From Spodoptera frugiperda (lineage: Eukaryota > Arthropoda > Insecta > Lepidoptera > Noctuidae): 64,000 nucleotides of DNA. Shown here piece by piece: positions 53,061 through 63,890 of the stretch (position 1 is its first letter; every line of letters starts with the position of its first letter). Location: the NCBI RefSeq assembly GCF_023101765.2, contig NC_064226.1:3278001-3342000 (forward strand), given 5' to 3'. The position numbers were made by a program, and so were the translations under genes. Below the pieces are notes generated by a model that saw nothing but the letters and a program-made list of their open reading frames with translations, was not told the DNA's origin and made no database searches.

Positions 53061-53640
53061 TGGTACGTATTCGATGTTCGTGCACATACTCAGACGACGA
53101 AAAACTTTGCATGCGCGATGCAGAACTGCAATTTCAAATGCTTATTTTTATGGAATGGCACATACTTTTTGGATTTCTCTTCTACTCAAACTAATTTGAA
53201 CATGAACTAGTTTCTATTTTAAACACTAACTTTCCTAATTTCATACAGAAATGTAAAGATTTTTGCATTTTAAGTTTCAGCTCTTAAAATTATTTGTGCA
53301 ACTACGTCAACCAATAGCAGCTCTCCATTTTGCGGGAAGTCCCTAAGAATATGTGACAGCGCAACTGTAAGCGGCATCAAATAAACCGAGGTGACAGCGT
53401 CTCGTTTGAAAATAATCTTTATTTGAAGGCTGATAAGGATGTAATTTAATTAGTGAGTCTTTTTAATTCTATGCAATACGTCTTTGGTAGTAGCGATTAC
53501 AATATAATAGTAATGAGTCACGAGGTGCGTACAATCATTCATTTATTTTTATTTGTATGTTTGAACAATGCGCAATAGATTCTTTTATTGTTACGGGCAT
53601 AAAATTGGCCTACACGGAGGCAAATTCCTCCGAAACTTTG
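53061..53640. other. No recognised feature
   Basis: AT-rich spacer. Confidence 0.3.
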
Positions 53641-53700
53641 ATTCGTTTTATCTAAGTATTGTTTTCTTATATGATAAAATAAAAACATAGGTGTTTAGTA
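53641..53700. repeat. Repeat family P, copy 2
   Basis: GATTCGTTTTATCTAAGTAT then TGTTTTCTTA matches 44027-44088. Confidence 0.5.
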
Positions 53701-53992
53701 TTTTTTCCTAACTTAACTGGCGGACTAAATGGATATTTAATTTTAATATCCCATCATCATCGCTATTATTATATAAAAAATATATATTATAAAAAAAAAT
53801 ATATTAAAAAAATGTTATAGGCGATTGTTTTCCACGAACTCGGGTGCTCGTTGAATAAATGGAACATTCCTTATTCTCAAAATATATTAATATACCAAAA
53901 TATATTTCGTGGATATATTTTGATGAAGTCACAGAAATATATATTTGTGTCTATTATAGCTAGAAGTGTGGTCACTCAAAGATTTGTATTAA

Positions 53993-54186
53993 AAAAATAA
54001 ATAAATTAAAAAAATTAAAAAACCCGACTGCATAAAAAACACTTTAAATAATTGAGTGCAACAGTCGGGACCCATATTGAATGTTTTTGGTCTAGTTTAT
54101 TTAATGGGTCCCGACTGTTACACTCAATTATTTAAAGTGTTTTTTATGCAGTCGGGTTTTTTAATTTTTTTAATTTATTTATTTTT
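53993..54186. repeat. 83-bp near-perfect inverted repeat (fold-back element)
   Basis: Arms 53993-54075 and 54104-54186 are reverse complements with a single mismatch, separated by 28 bases. Each arm itself contains CCCGACTG and CAGTCGGG about 35 bases apart, so each can also fold alone. The near-absence of mutations suggests recent formation or ongoing correction. The outer CCCGACTGC motif recurs inverted as GCAGTCGGG at 54633. Confidence 0.95.
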
Positions 54187-54650
54187 ATTTAACACTTTTT
54201 AGTTAGTTATAATACGGCTATGTGTTTCTCAAGATTTCACCCGCGACACGAAACCGCTAGTCAATCGCGTCGCGTAGTACCTATACGAGTATTTAGTTCG
54301 GATAATAAAGAACCAAATTGCACATAGTATTTTTTTTTTCTATATGTCAGTGATATACCATTTTGGAATCCTCATGATGAGCTCTTTAATTTGATACCCA
54401 TATTGTAGCAAATACTTTTTTTTTATTTTTTTTTACTTCTCTCTAGGGCGCCTCGCGGCCGCCATGTTGGTTTTTGTTTTACGTCACATATCTAAGAACA
54501 CTTGGGTAATTAAGACGAATCCAACGATGCCCTGATTGTCGAAATCCATCAAGCCGTTTCGAAGAAATGAGGTAATAAAGAATATTAGGCTCATACATAC
54601 AAGATACGCGCGAAAAACATAACCCTTCCTTCGCAGTCGGGTAAAAATAT
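54187..54650. repeat. Interspersed repeat ending in GCAGTCGGGTAAAAA
   Basis: Contains GGGCGCCTCGCGGCCGCCAT, GTTGGTTTTTGTTTTACGTC and ATCAAGCCGTTTCGAAG, and ends CGCGAAAAACATAACCCTTC then CTTCGCAGTCGGGTAAAAA. I recognise this as a common lepidopteran repeat end. Together with the fold-back at its left (which starts AAAAAACCCGACTGC) it could be one element of about 640 bp. Confidence 0.4.
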
Positions 54651-55189
54651 ATGATAATATATATACGATGCCTTTAGAATACGATGACATCAATGTGCAA
54701 TGTACTACTCACATCATCCACACCTTTTAAACACAAATAAATACAAAACTTATACAACAATCTATAGCCAATCACTTCATTATTGAAACAGACTACTCAG
54801 AGTCAAAGCTCAATCAATCCGACCACTGGACCAAACGCTTGGTACATACAACCGTCCAATCTACAAAGACCCCTGCCACACTTACCCCTCACCCCTCTGT
54901 CATCATAGACTATTGGGGAAGCAAGAAGAAGGGAAGGTCTTGGTAAACTGGTGGATGGTCAATCACATTGTAATTGCTTGCTGGAACAAGATACCCATGA
55001 AATGACGACTGTCCTGTGACAAGGGTCTCACATATGCTTCAGGGAATTCGATTTAGACTTGCACCCCTTGTAATTTTTTTTTCGTGTTTGTTTTCTATGT
55101 CCTATGTGCGAAATTAGGCTTGCACCCTAATGTAACGGCACAATAATGTAACTGCTCTTTTGAGTAGTCGAGTAAAGAAAATAAACAAC
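54651..55189. other. No recognised feature
   Basis: No repeat recognised. GACTTGCACCCCTTGT and GGCTTGCACCCTAATG occur 62 bases apart. Confidence 0.3.
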
Positions 55190-55300
55190 TGCATGGAACA
55201 GTGGCTGATTGGCAGGTTGGTCTGCAACGTGTACCGGGTTTTATTCTTGCTAGAAATGCTTTGGTTGATCCACAAATTGGGTTGGGTCAAATCCTTTGTA
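55190..55300 (+). mobile_element. SINE family E, copy 3, degenerate
   Basis: AACTGCATGGAACAGTGGCT, CTGCAACGTGTACCGGGTTT and TTGATCCACAAATTGGG follow the family E order with many changes. The promoter boxes are broken. Confidence 0.55.
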
Positions 55301-55361
55301 CGGGGTGTAAATTGGTGAAATAGAATTCTTATGAAATTCTTACTTAAAATCTGAAAAATAT

Positions 55362-55519
55362 GATCTGGAGCTGCGTAATACCTAGCGGGTTTACCGGGGC
55401 TCCGGCTTAAAGCAGGAGTAGGAACGGGGTAGTTTGTAGTCAGTAAGAGTTTGACACTCCCTCTCGCCTTATCAAAGGCAGGAGAAAAAATTTAATGACT
55501 CCTCCCCCCCATTAAAAAA
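55362..55519 (+). mobile_element. SINE-like family B, copy 14
   Basis: ATCTGGAGCTGCGTAATACC, CGGGTTTACCGGGGCTCCGG and AGTCAGTAAGAGTTTGACAC to CCCCCCATTAAAAAAG. Confidence 0.8.
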
Positions 55520-55976
55520 GTTCTAAATGTATAATCTTTCCGCCAAATGAGCATATTATAATTATAACAATCAACATCATAATATCAGCCACAAGACGAC
55601 CCGCGTTCAATGTAGGATTATCCCAATAATGACCAAATCGAGCGGTATTATTTAAACAACAATAATTTAATGATAATTAAATTTCATTAATTGTACCAGA
55701 AACAACGTGTAATTTGTTCAGTTTCAGTGTTGCAGTAATACCAATGAAATTGTTTCGTTCATAATAAATCGTGTATCTTTTGTCTGCGATAATTGGCATT
55801 TAAGAGAACGTAAATTGGACTAATTTGTTAAGTGTCGGAAAGGCAATAATTGTTAGTGTTAATTTTAATTGATAAATGTATACAAATAATAATAAGGATG
55901 AAGTTTAAGAGTTTTGTTTCAGATAAATCTGCTATTTGTTTGGTTTCTAAAATTAATATTTCTTTGCTTTTTTATG
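55520..55976. other. No recognised feature
   Basis: AT-rich spacer. Confidence 0.3.
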
Positions 55977-56053
55977 AAATTAGCTGGTAAAAGAGAAGAT
56001 AGATCTCCTGATAGTAAGCAATTGTCGTTACCTATAGACACTTGAAACACCAC
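55977..56053 (-). mobile_element. SINE family A, copy 12, 3' fragment
   Basis: TTTTTTATGAAATTAGCTGG, ATCTCCTGATAGTAAGCAAT and GACACTTGAAACACCAC correspond to the last 80 bases of the family. Confidence 0.65.
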
Positions 56054-56490
56054 TACTGGATTTGAAAGAAAAGAATATATGAGATAATTTGCTACAATAA
56101 TAATTACTTATAAAAGAAAATTCTACCAATCAATACATAAACTAAATCATACCAGCTCAAGTTTTTCACTAATTTCTGTTTCTATTTAAAATATTTAATG
56201 TAAAATAAAAATAACAAAAAACGACAAGAAAATACAACCAGGAAATATACAAAATACTTTCTAACCTCAGACTTTATAACGGTTTCCATATAAAAACAAA
56301 AGTTACAGTGATTAATGATGCTTAATGCTTAAGATTACGAATAGCTGATACTGCCAAAACCATTCTTCGAGGGTTCCCGTAACAAATGATTAATGTTATA
56401 TCGATATGTTAATTAAATGCTTGTTTCGAGTTTCTTAGTACAGAGTATACTTGGAAAATTATGATAATCTACAATATATCCAGATGCAAC
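56054..56490. other. No recognised feature
   Basis: AT-rich spacer. Confidence 0.3.
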
Positions 56491-56798
56491 TTTACGCTTT
56501 CATCTCCTGAAGACGTAGACACATTGATAATATGAATATTCAGAATATTCAGACTGCACGACGGACGCGGTGGCTAGGCAACTGGCTGCCGCGCAACGGG
56601 TAGCGGGTTCAATCCCGCACGGAGCAACTCTTTGTGTGATCCACAAATTGTTGTTTCGGGTCTGGGTGTCGTGTATATGTGAACTTGTATATTTGTAAAC
56701 GCACCCACGACACAGGAGAAAATCCTAGTGTGGGGCAACGTTTTAAAAAAGAAAAAAATATCTTTACGCCGATCTCCTGAAGACGCAGGCACATAGAT
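56491..56798 (+). mobile_element. SINE family E, copy 4, between diverged 36-40 bp direct repeats
   Basis: The SINE is 56552-56760: GGACGCGGTGGCTAGGCAAC, B box GGTTCAATCCC, CCACAAATTGTTGTTTCGGG, AAACGCACCCACGACACAGG and GGGGCAACGTTTTAAAAAAG. It is flanked by TTTACGCTTTCATCTCCTGA... (56491-56530) and TTTACGCCGATCTCCTGAAG... (56763-56798), which share ATCTCCTGAAGACG and GACACATTGATA/GGCACATAGATA. The repeats are longer and more diverged than a normal target duplication. Confidence 0.85.
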
Positions 56799-56952
56799 AT
56801 AGATTAAACATAGTGTGGATTTTCCCTGTGTTGTAGTGGTCACCGGTGACCGATGTTAGCGGAAGATTTGCCTTCAACAGTTTTCTATTGGCAGTCAAAG
56901 ACTTAAACTCTTTTAATATAACAGGAGGCGTTTCTTGTCATACTTCGGTCAC

Positions 56953-57110
56953 AGGGAGCTGCGGGCTACCTCGGAGCTGCTCCGGCTCCATATGCAGGAG
57001 TAGGTATAGGGTGACTTTTAGTTAGTAAGAGTCTAACACTCCCTCTCGCCTCGCCTAAGGCGGGAGAAGTCATTTGTTGATTTTCCCCCTCAAAAAGAAA
57101 AAAAGAAAAA
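56953..57110 (+). mobile_element. SINE-like family B, copy 15
   Basis: AGGGAGCTGCGGGCTACCTC through TTAGTAAGAGTCTAACACTC and GAAGTCATTTGTTGATTTTC to CCCCCTCAAAAAGAAAAAAA. Confidence 0.8.
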
Positions 57111-57650
57111 GGCTCCAAACGGAAAATTTTAACAACCAATAACTTTATGATACTTTGGCCTTCACTGGTATCTACTGTAAGATCATCCACTCCAGTACTG
57201 TATGCGAACTCCTTAAGTAATACTTTTTTTTCTTATTTAGCTTTGATAGTAGATTTATAAAATAGAAATAGATCTAAGTAAGCCTCCATTTGTAGGCCAG
57301 GCTTCCCAACATTGGAAGCAATTTGATATAGGCTGACATGGGTGGGCAATTTTCCATTATTTATTGCGTTACGACAATTTATGTACACACCATTGCCGTT
57401 TATTAGTCGTGTTTGTGTGTTAGTTTATGTTCATAAGTTTCAATGTAGTGAGATTTTCGAGTTACTTAGTGGTAAGATTATATAGACAATGTTTACCGAA
57501 GACGGAGAGCTGTGTAAACGGTCTTATAGAAAGATATCAGAATGCAGAAATTAAGAAAAGGAGATATGAAAACTATTGTACCTTAAATAAAAACTCTGCG
57601 CAATATTTAAAGTGTAATTGTAATCTTAAATGGTTATAACTGTTTTTTTT
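57111..57650. other. No recognised feature
   Basis: AT-rich spacer. Confidence 0.3.
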
Positions 57651-57710
57651 TTTCAAATCAAATCAAATCAGCTTTATTGTGGACCATAGGTATGCATTAT
57701 AAATACAGAT
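57651..57710 (-). mobile_element. LINE 3' end with a TTTGA tandem tail
   Basis: TCAAATCAAATCAAATCAGC then TTTATTGTGGACC; on minus it ends in repeated TGATTTGATTTGA, the tail style of lepidopteran non-LTR retrotransposons. Only the extreme 3' end is identifiable. Confidence 0.5.
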
Positions 57711-58011
57711 CTTAAATAATTAAAATTAGTTCAGCTATGTCCCGCCGTTGAGGCACACAATAATAAAATATACATCAGAATTAAAAAAAACAATAAAATT
57801 ATACATTATTAATATTCCAAATTATAAATAACATCCAAATTAAATGTCAAGCCTTATAAGTCGTAGTCGTAGGTTATTATTGCCTATTACATTCAGAAAT
57901 TTATTTGTTAAACATAGGTACATACACACATAACAAAGGTCGTACGGATTAACAGAGCGCAATAATAAGTCAAATAAAGTAGGTTAACTTACATGCAACT
58001 GCCAATTACAG

Positions 58012-58203
58012 ATTTTTAGGGAACAGAGGGTAAAGTTCCCTAAGAAAAGGAGGACCAGACGAAGTGATCGTGCCTTCGTACTTTTTCCATCCATGTTTAT
58101 TTGCATGTAAACTTCACATGTGCGATGCAGGATATTTATGACGTCATCTGTTGATTTGCTCGTCGATAGTCTATGTGCGACTTCTGTCATCTGTCACTTG
58201 TCA
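58012..58203. repeat. Interspersed repeat family I, copy 2
   Basis: Matches 1097-1312 over CCTAAGAAAAGGAGGA, GTGATCGTGCCT, TTTATGACGT and CTCGTCGATAGTCTATGT. Class unknown. Confidence 0.6.
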
Positions 58204-58670
58204 GTGTGTCGCCACAGATTGATAGAAGAAACTGCTATCTACTAAAAACAAGAAATAAAAAGAAACACAGCTCAATGGCATACAGTAAAAGAGCTAGCAA
58301 TCTTGCATTGCACTAAAAACCCAAAAGACATTAAGGTTTCATGCAGTTTCACGAAACCGCCGAACAAGCGACCTATTACCCTGAACTGCAAAGCCAATGC
58401 GGAGTGCATTACCATTTTTATAGCAGTGTGTCTGCGTATTATGCAGATTGCCGTTCGTCGCCCGACGACTGAGGAGTGCGATGTATGTACATGACCTAAA
58501 AGGTAGGAGGCAGCGAGGTGTCATCATCAGAATAGGAACTAGTACGTAACAGAGTATCGAAGGGTGCAGCAGATTGCTTACCATTAAGTAATCCATTTAC
58601 TCGTATACCCTCTATGTCTGTAGGAAATAAAAGGCTAGAAGTCAGTTTAACACATCAATAAGCCGTGGCA
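58204..58670. other. No recognised feature
   Basis: Frames of 63 and 85 codons overlap on opposite strands at 58303-58596. Neither is recognised. Confidence 0.25.
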
Positions 58671-58838
58671 TTTTTTATGGGATAAGATGGTAATGAGCAT
58701 CGCATCTTTTGATGGTAAACAATCGGCACCGCCAATGGACACCCGGAATACTGAGGTACTGCATTACAATTGGCAAGTGCATTACATTTTGGTGGAAAGG
58801 GTGGGTTTATAGTTTTAGGAGATTGTAGTTTTAAAGGT
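58671..58838 (-). mobile_element. SINE family A, copy 13, old 3' half
   Basis: TTTTTTATGGGATAAGATGG, TTTTGATGGTAAACAATCGG and CAATGGACACCCGGAATACT retain the order of the family with heavy divergence. Confidence 0.65.
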
Positions 58839-60550
58839 TCAGGTTTACCAGTAGTAACCAGTGCTACTACTACAGTTACAGGCTTTTACGAAAACCGCGA
58901 AAGGGCTAAGCAGTGGCTAGTAATGTAAGACAAATATTTTTTATCAAAATAGGAAGTGTAAAACTCGCCAAAATTGCAACATTTGCGGCACACCGAAATG
59001 TGTTCTGAAAGCGAGTGCTGTGCTAATCTATGCAAACCCGTTTTAAGATTGACTTGTTTGTAGGGCACACTTGTTCGTGCATACAGTGAGTCGCACACGT
59101 ATGGGCCTAATCCTAGGATTGCCGCGTACAGGATTAACTTTACAAGAGGGATCTGATACAAGGTTTTTATTTTAAGATAGGGAGACGGTTGCAAGCGTAA
59201 TTAGTTTATTTAAAGGTTTTGTTGTGTCTGACATTGTGAAGCTTGGATTTGTTGGTGTTTCTTAGATTACAGGTATAATATAGAGATTGGGGTAGTATAA
59301 TATTTTATATTTATTTATAAGAGTAGACAAAAGTGTTGATATTTTTTAAAATTCCAACCAACGGTGCAATCCCAGTCGCCTATACTTACCGTAAATTAAA
59401 AAAAGGTAGTATTTCTCTAATTCCAGAATTTAAAGAAATGTCGAATACGATCGAGCTCCATCAAAATACTGACTTTACAGCCCAAAAATCAAAAGAACAT
59501 TACTCTCTTCCCCAACTTCCAACAGTCAAACAACATTGACAACTCATTTTTCCCGTAATACAACCTCTTTCAGCAATAAACAACTTGTACGGAACCCCTC
59601 GCCCCTATTTGTCCATGATCGCCTCTTTTATTCGCCTCTGAAAGTATAATAAACAATAAAATAAGCGCACAGTACCCACTAGTGTCACGGAGAGCGCAAA
59701 GGAAGTAATAATCGTAAAGTGAGCCGCATGTTTCCGGCTTTGCTTGCAACTGGCTAGGGTTGTGCGAAGAAATCAAATCATTTATTTTTTTGTAAGTTGC
59801 TCTTTAAAAAATCACGTGAGTTTAAGCCTAGGTTTATACCTTGGCATGACTGCGCTGGTTCAACCTTAGTCTCGGCGTCAAAGCTTGCTTAGGTTGTGTT
59901 TTGCCGAGTGAGTGAGTTGGGAAGTCTAACGTTAAAGTCTAAAGGGTCAATCGTACACTTATGAGCATTATGTAATAACTTCTCTGGTGTTATAGGTATC
60001 ATTCACTAACCATGACGTGATCTATACAGGATGCTCATTTGTTGTCTATTCCAAAAAACTCACGATGCTTTATAATTTTCTAAAAAAATAAGTACTTAAG
60101 TTACCTTTGAATTATTCATAATTATATTTGGTAGTAGGTTTAGCCTTCCGTCAGGCCAATTTTTCACGTCCAAAGAGGTCAGGTTTACACACAACCCTGT
60201 TCATTCACGCTTAACTTCAGCTCACTGATCGTTGTATGCAGCTGCTGTTGCTGTAGAAAATCCTGAAATAATCCAATTGTCAATGCAATAATCGCTGAAA
60301 TTATTGTCTTGTACTTGGGGTTCGATACCACCAATGGCACAAGTAACTTTTTATACTTTTCCCGATGCCAATGGTTGCCAATTTTGAGAAGGTCTTGCTG
60401 ATATTTTTTGTTGTTTTTTGAGAAAAATAATGATATTAAAGTGATTGTGATGCAACTGAAAAGATACTTAATTTCTTGTAATGTATTATATATAAAATAA
60501 CACGTGGATTTTGAAATATGGATGAAAACAGATTTACGAAAGAATTATAT
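58839..60550. other. No recognised feature
   Basis: About 1.7 kb without a recognised repeat. Frames of 68-102 codons lack support. Confidence 0.25.
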
Positions 60551-60744
60551 AGAATGGATATGAATGGAACCGTCGGTAAAAGGCGCCCTAGACTGATATA
60601 TAGTGACCAGATTGGCGATATACCTTTAACCGACGACCATGCATGAAAAGACTGATGACTGTTGATGGAGTGCAATAGGTATGTAAGATTCGTAGTATTT
60701 GGCGTTCCATTGTCTCTGTCTACCCCCATGGAAGACTAGCATGA
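60551..60744 (+). pseudogene. C-terminal end of a non-LTR retrotransposon ORF2, broken
   Basis: The first frame (60551-60646) reads RMDMNGTVGKRRPRLIYSDQ then I. The similarity then passes to another frame (from 60631), reading RRPCMKRLMTVDGVQ, a stop at 60676, then VCKIRSIWRSIVSVYPHG and RLA before TGA at 60742. The order KRRPRL...DQI...MKRLM...VC...W(R)...YPHG is the conserved tail of an ORF2 type very common in Lepidoptera, downstream of the reverse transcriptase. One frameshift and one stop make it dead. TTATGTATGCAAGTA follows, like the ATGT-repeat 3' ends of these LINEs. I cannot assign the clade. Confidence 0.6.
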
Positions 60745-61309
60745 GGTTATGTATGCAAGTATAAAATAACACGCCTTTCATTCCTTGACGCTAATGGTGT
60801 TCCAAATCTGCGCCCTATTAATATGCAAACATAAAAAAATAGAGTAAAAAAAATTGTTTTTGTTTTGATGTGGTAGCCCTGTTGTTGCGTCTAGTGTAGT
60901 TTTATGCAACTGTTTGTAAGATTTTGAATTGCTTCCAAGTGCTGTTTGTATTAATATCATTGGCCTTATGACTCACGTTTTTTTTTCATGTTTTACAGTT
61001 TTCGAAGGATTAAATTGTGTGCGAAGCGCTCTCATTGCTATTCTTTGTAAGAACGTTGCTTTTATTAAAATTTGCTCAACTTTTAGTTCGTAATGGCTAC
61101 ACGAATAAAAGGAAGGTTTTATATGTTCGTTATCTTTATTGAATAGGAGGATTTTTCCAGTAGATTAAGATGTTAATTTCTAAACTTTGTTTTAATAAAT
61201 ATTGGGATGATTGTGATTTATCAAAAATTCTTAGTTAAATTCTTCATTTAGACTTATTTATTTACAATATTATTGCTCATGTCTATTAAAATAGACCGTA
61301 AGCCATCGA
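60745..61309. other. No recognised feature
   Basis: AT-rich spacer. Confidence 0.3.
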
Positions 61310-61502
61310 CGTATCTTACCGATATTATAAATGCGAATGTTTGTGAGATTGTTTATTTGTGTGCATGTGTGTATGTTTTTCAATCACATGAAAACGGCTG
61401 ATGGCATTGAGATAAAATTTGGAACAGGGGTAGATTATGGTCTGGAATAACACACAAGCTACTTTTTATCCCACGGGAACGCGAGTGAAGCTGCTGGCAG
61501 AA
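61310..61502 (+). mobile_element. Helitron-like short repeat, family M, copy 7
   Basis: CGATATTATAAATGCGAATG, CAATCACATGAAAACGGCTG, TTTGGAACAGGGGTAGATTA, GGTCTGGAATAACACACAAG and the end GCTGCTGGCAGAAGCTAGTT. It is the best-preserved copy, with an intact CTAG then T. Confidence 0.65.
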
Positions 61503-62223
61503 GCTAGTTTAAAATGCTATTAAAAAGCTAACTTACTTTTTATCCAATATCTATGTACTATTAATATCCTTTTAATTTCCACGTGGACGAAGCCGCAAGC
61601 GAAGTACTAGTATACCTACGTATATACACAGATTGAACACAGTTCACGGCTCTTGTTGACTCTCAATAGCAGTCAGAATTCAACCCTTGTTATGACTGAC
61701 AACTGCATGAATATTCAACCGTCAGCCGCCGCGGGCAACTCGGCTGCTTGTAACAACTATCTGCTTGAAATGTCGAAATGTCGAAAATTATCAGTGTTGG
61801 CTGTTGTCGATTTAGGGTTAATTTTTATTTTCGGTTTGTTGAGGGAGATGTTGGAGGATTTTTTGGTTTGTTGATAAAGAATGAAAGCAAAGTTTAATAG
61901 TTTATTACAATTAAACCATAAATAGGTACTTTTTAAATAGGAAGAGTCAACAAAAAAAGAAATAAATAATAGTCTGTCAGTAGTGAAGCTAGGCGCTCGT
62001 TCCAAAGTAGCTTCGAACGGAGAAGAACGATAAAGAAACTCCATTCGTTACTCTTTTGAAAAATACAAGTTTACAATTTCTCTGAAACATTTTTCCGATT
62101 AAGAAACATTATTTTAGCAACATTACCTTTAGATTAGATTAAACACTAAGCTCTCGGTCTCTGCTAAATGCGTAACCCCTTATTCGATTCTTCTGACACC
62201 CACTGCAAGAGCAGGGTCATCAC
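61503..62223. other. No firm feature
   Basis: A 73-codon plus frame (61653-61874) with a hydrophobic C-terminus, and its 95-codon antisense, are unrecognised. Confidence 0.25.
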
Positions 62224-62345
62224 TTTTTTTTTACATTTGATGGGTCGACGTTTGCCCGCTATCTCACCTGATGGTACGGCCTACGATGGAGCACGTCTAC
62301 CCATAAGCAACCTATTCACTCGGGCATCACACAGCAATATCAAAA
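62224..62345 (-). mobile_element. Interspersed repeat family K, copy 2
   Basis: T9, GGTCGACGTTTGCCCGCTAT, CTACGATGGAGCACGTCTAC and CCATAAGCAACCTATTCACT match 12586-12725. It lacks the GATGATGC piece. Confidence 0.55.
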
Positions 62346-62727
62346 CTTAATACCCATAAAACTGACCACAGAGTGCCCTAGGCCGGTTACATCACTAATT
62401 TCAATCTAATGTATCATTAGGCACTCTAATTTACGGGGTGCAGCACTAAATCGTGCCGGCCCCTTAATTTATCGTCCGTGGTAGTTTCATGGTCTGCCGA
62501 ACAATTAATCTAACAGGTATTTAGCACAGAACTGATGGCACTAGGTGTGGTGTGAGCTTGTGGGTAGAAAGAATAGCTTTGGAAAAGATGGAACCTACAT
62601 AAACTTAACTCAGGAAGAGTATTTGATTATAGAATTTAAGCCTTTGACTGCCGACAGAAAACTGTTGAAGGCAAATACTCCGCTAACGTAACTAACATGG
62701 TGTCCCCCATAGCGTTTGACGTGTTTT
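62346..62727. other. No recognised feature
   Basis: No repeat recognised. Confidence 0.3.
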
Positions 62728-63044
62728 TTATAGAAGTTAGTTCGATTGCCTCGATGGTCAAGTGGTCGCAAGTGTGACTGCCGGAGAGAGCTCTCGACTT
62801 CGATTCCCGGGCCAGGCAAAGTATTACTTGGCTTTTTTCGGTGTTTCGATAATTTCTCAGTAGTACGAAGTCTGGAATTGTGCCCAGTACAAGGCAATAG
62901 GCTCACCCCCTATTACATGGGACTTAAACACAAATGGTAAAAAGTGAGTGTACATTGTATAGCGGCATTACGTGCCGTAACGTACACCTCTGCCTACCCC
63001 TTCGGGGATAAAAGGCGTGACGTAGTTGTTGATTATAGAAGTTA
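62728..63044 (+). mobile_element. tRNA-derived SINE family D, full length with 12-bp target duplication
   Basis: The element at 62740-63032 is bounded by a perfect TTATAGAAGTTA duplication (62728-62739 and 63033-63044). Its head has an A box TGGTCAAGTGG (62755-62765) and a B-box-like ACTTCGATTCC (62797-62807), and GCCT...AGGC acceptor-like pairing. The body holds TGTGCCCAGTACAAGGCAAT, CATGGGACTTAAACACAAAT and CATTACGTGCCGTAACGTAC. The end is CCCCTTCGGGGATAAAAGGC then GTGACG. The duplication shows the true ends of the family. Confidence 0.9.
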
Positions 63045-63771
63045 AAATACAAGTAGGTAAATATTATATCGTCACGAACACAAATATATTCCAGACTCTG
63101 TTCTATTCCAATGCATTGCTTGACCTGAGAATTGAATCAGAGGCCCCTTGGTCTTACGAACAATAAAAAACAATTCTCCCAAATGTACAAAAAATATGAC
63201 ACATAAAATACACCTTAACAAGGTGCTCTCAAAGTTTCAAATGGCTCTAACATTATAAATTGCTATAGATTTACACTGGCATATATCAATTTTATTACAA
63301 GCTCATAACCTTTCCTTTATACATTGATCATCTCATATTTCAGATTTATAGCTACTTTAGAACCTAGGTTTTGGTATTAAGTCTAAAAATAACTCTATAC
63401 TAACTCAAACAGAACGTTGAAAATAAATAGGGAAGTTCCATAGCGATTCTGAAATCGATTATTCATTAATCGCAAGTACAAACACACATTCTTGTCTTGT
63501 ACCACCACACTATCGAATCGACTCCGAATCGGTTCACTCCACTCGACTCGAGAGCTGTTATCGGTAATATTCAACTCGGATCGATACTCGATGCTTCTCG
63601 GATATGTATCGATGCGTGTCGACCACTTCATTTAGATGGAGAAGTGTCTACATTAGTTGGTTTCAAGAGTTCGTCTGATGAATCAATGGGACCTCTAACG
63701 TTCGTTGGAAATGTTAAGATACGAATGTAGATTGTAAGCAAGACGGACAGTCTAATTTCCGTAGTTAGACA
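63045..63771. other. No firm feature; TCGA/ATCGAT-rich stretch
   Basis: Between 63450 and 63620 TCGA and ATCGA words are frequent (GAATCGACTCCGAATCGG, GGATCGATACTCGATG, GTATCGATGCG). Frames of 77-78 codons on both strands are arginine/serine-rich because of this. Unrecognised. Confidence 0.25.
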
Positions 63772-63890
63772 AAAAAAGTCAAAGTCAAAATTATTTATTT
63801 CAAATAGACCATGAAGGCACTTTTGAACGTCAAAGCAAATATAATAATATTATAACGTTTGTCTATCGATCAGTCCTCTAGTGAAGCTAA
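63772..63890 (-). mobile_element. LINE 3' tail, family L, copy 2
   Basis: AAAGTCAAAGTCAAAATTAT, ATTTCAAATAGACCATGAAG and TTTTGAACGTCAAAGCAAAT match 24118-24270 closely. It runs into a family F segment, suggesting both belong to one retroelement 3' region. Confidence 0.6.

Noticed and set aside
63497..63730. 77-codon plus frame and 78-codon antisense frame
   Set aside because: Both are produced by TCGA-rich simple sequence and neither has a recognisable domain.
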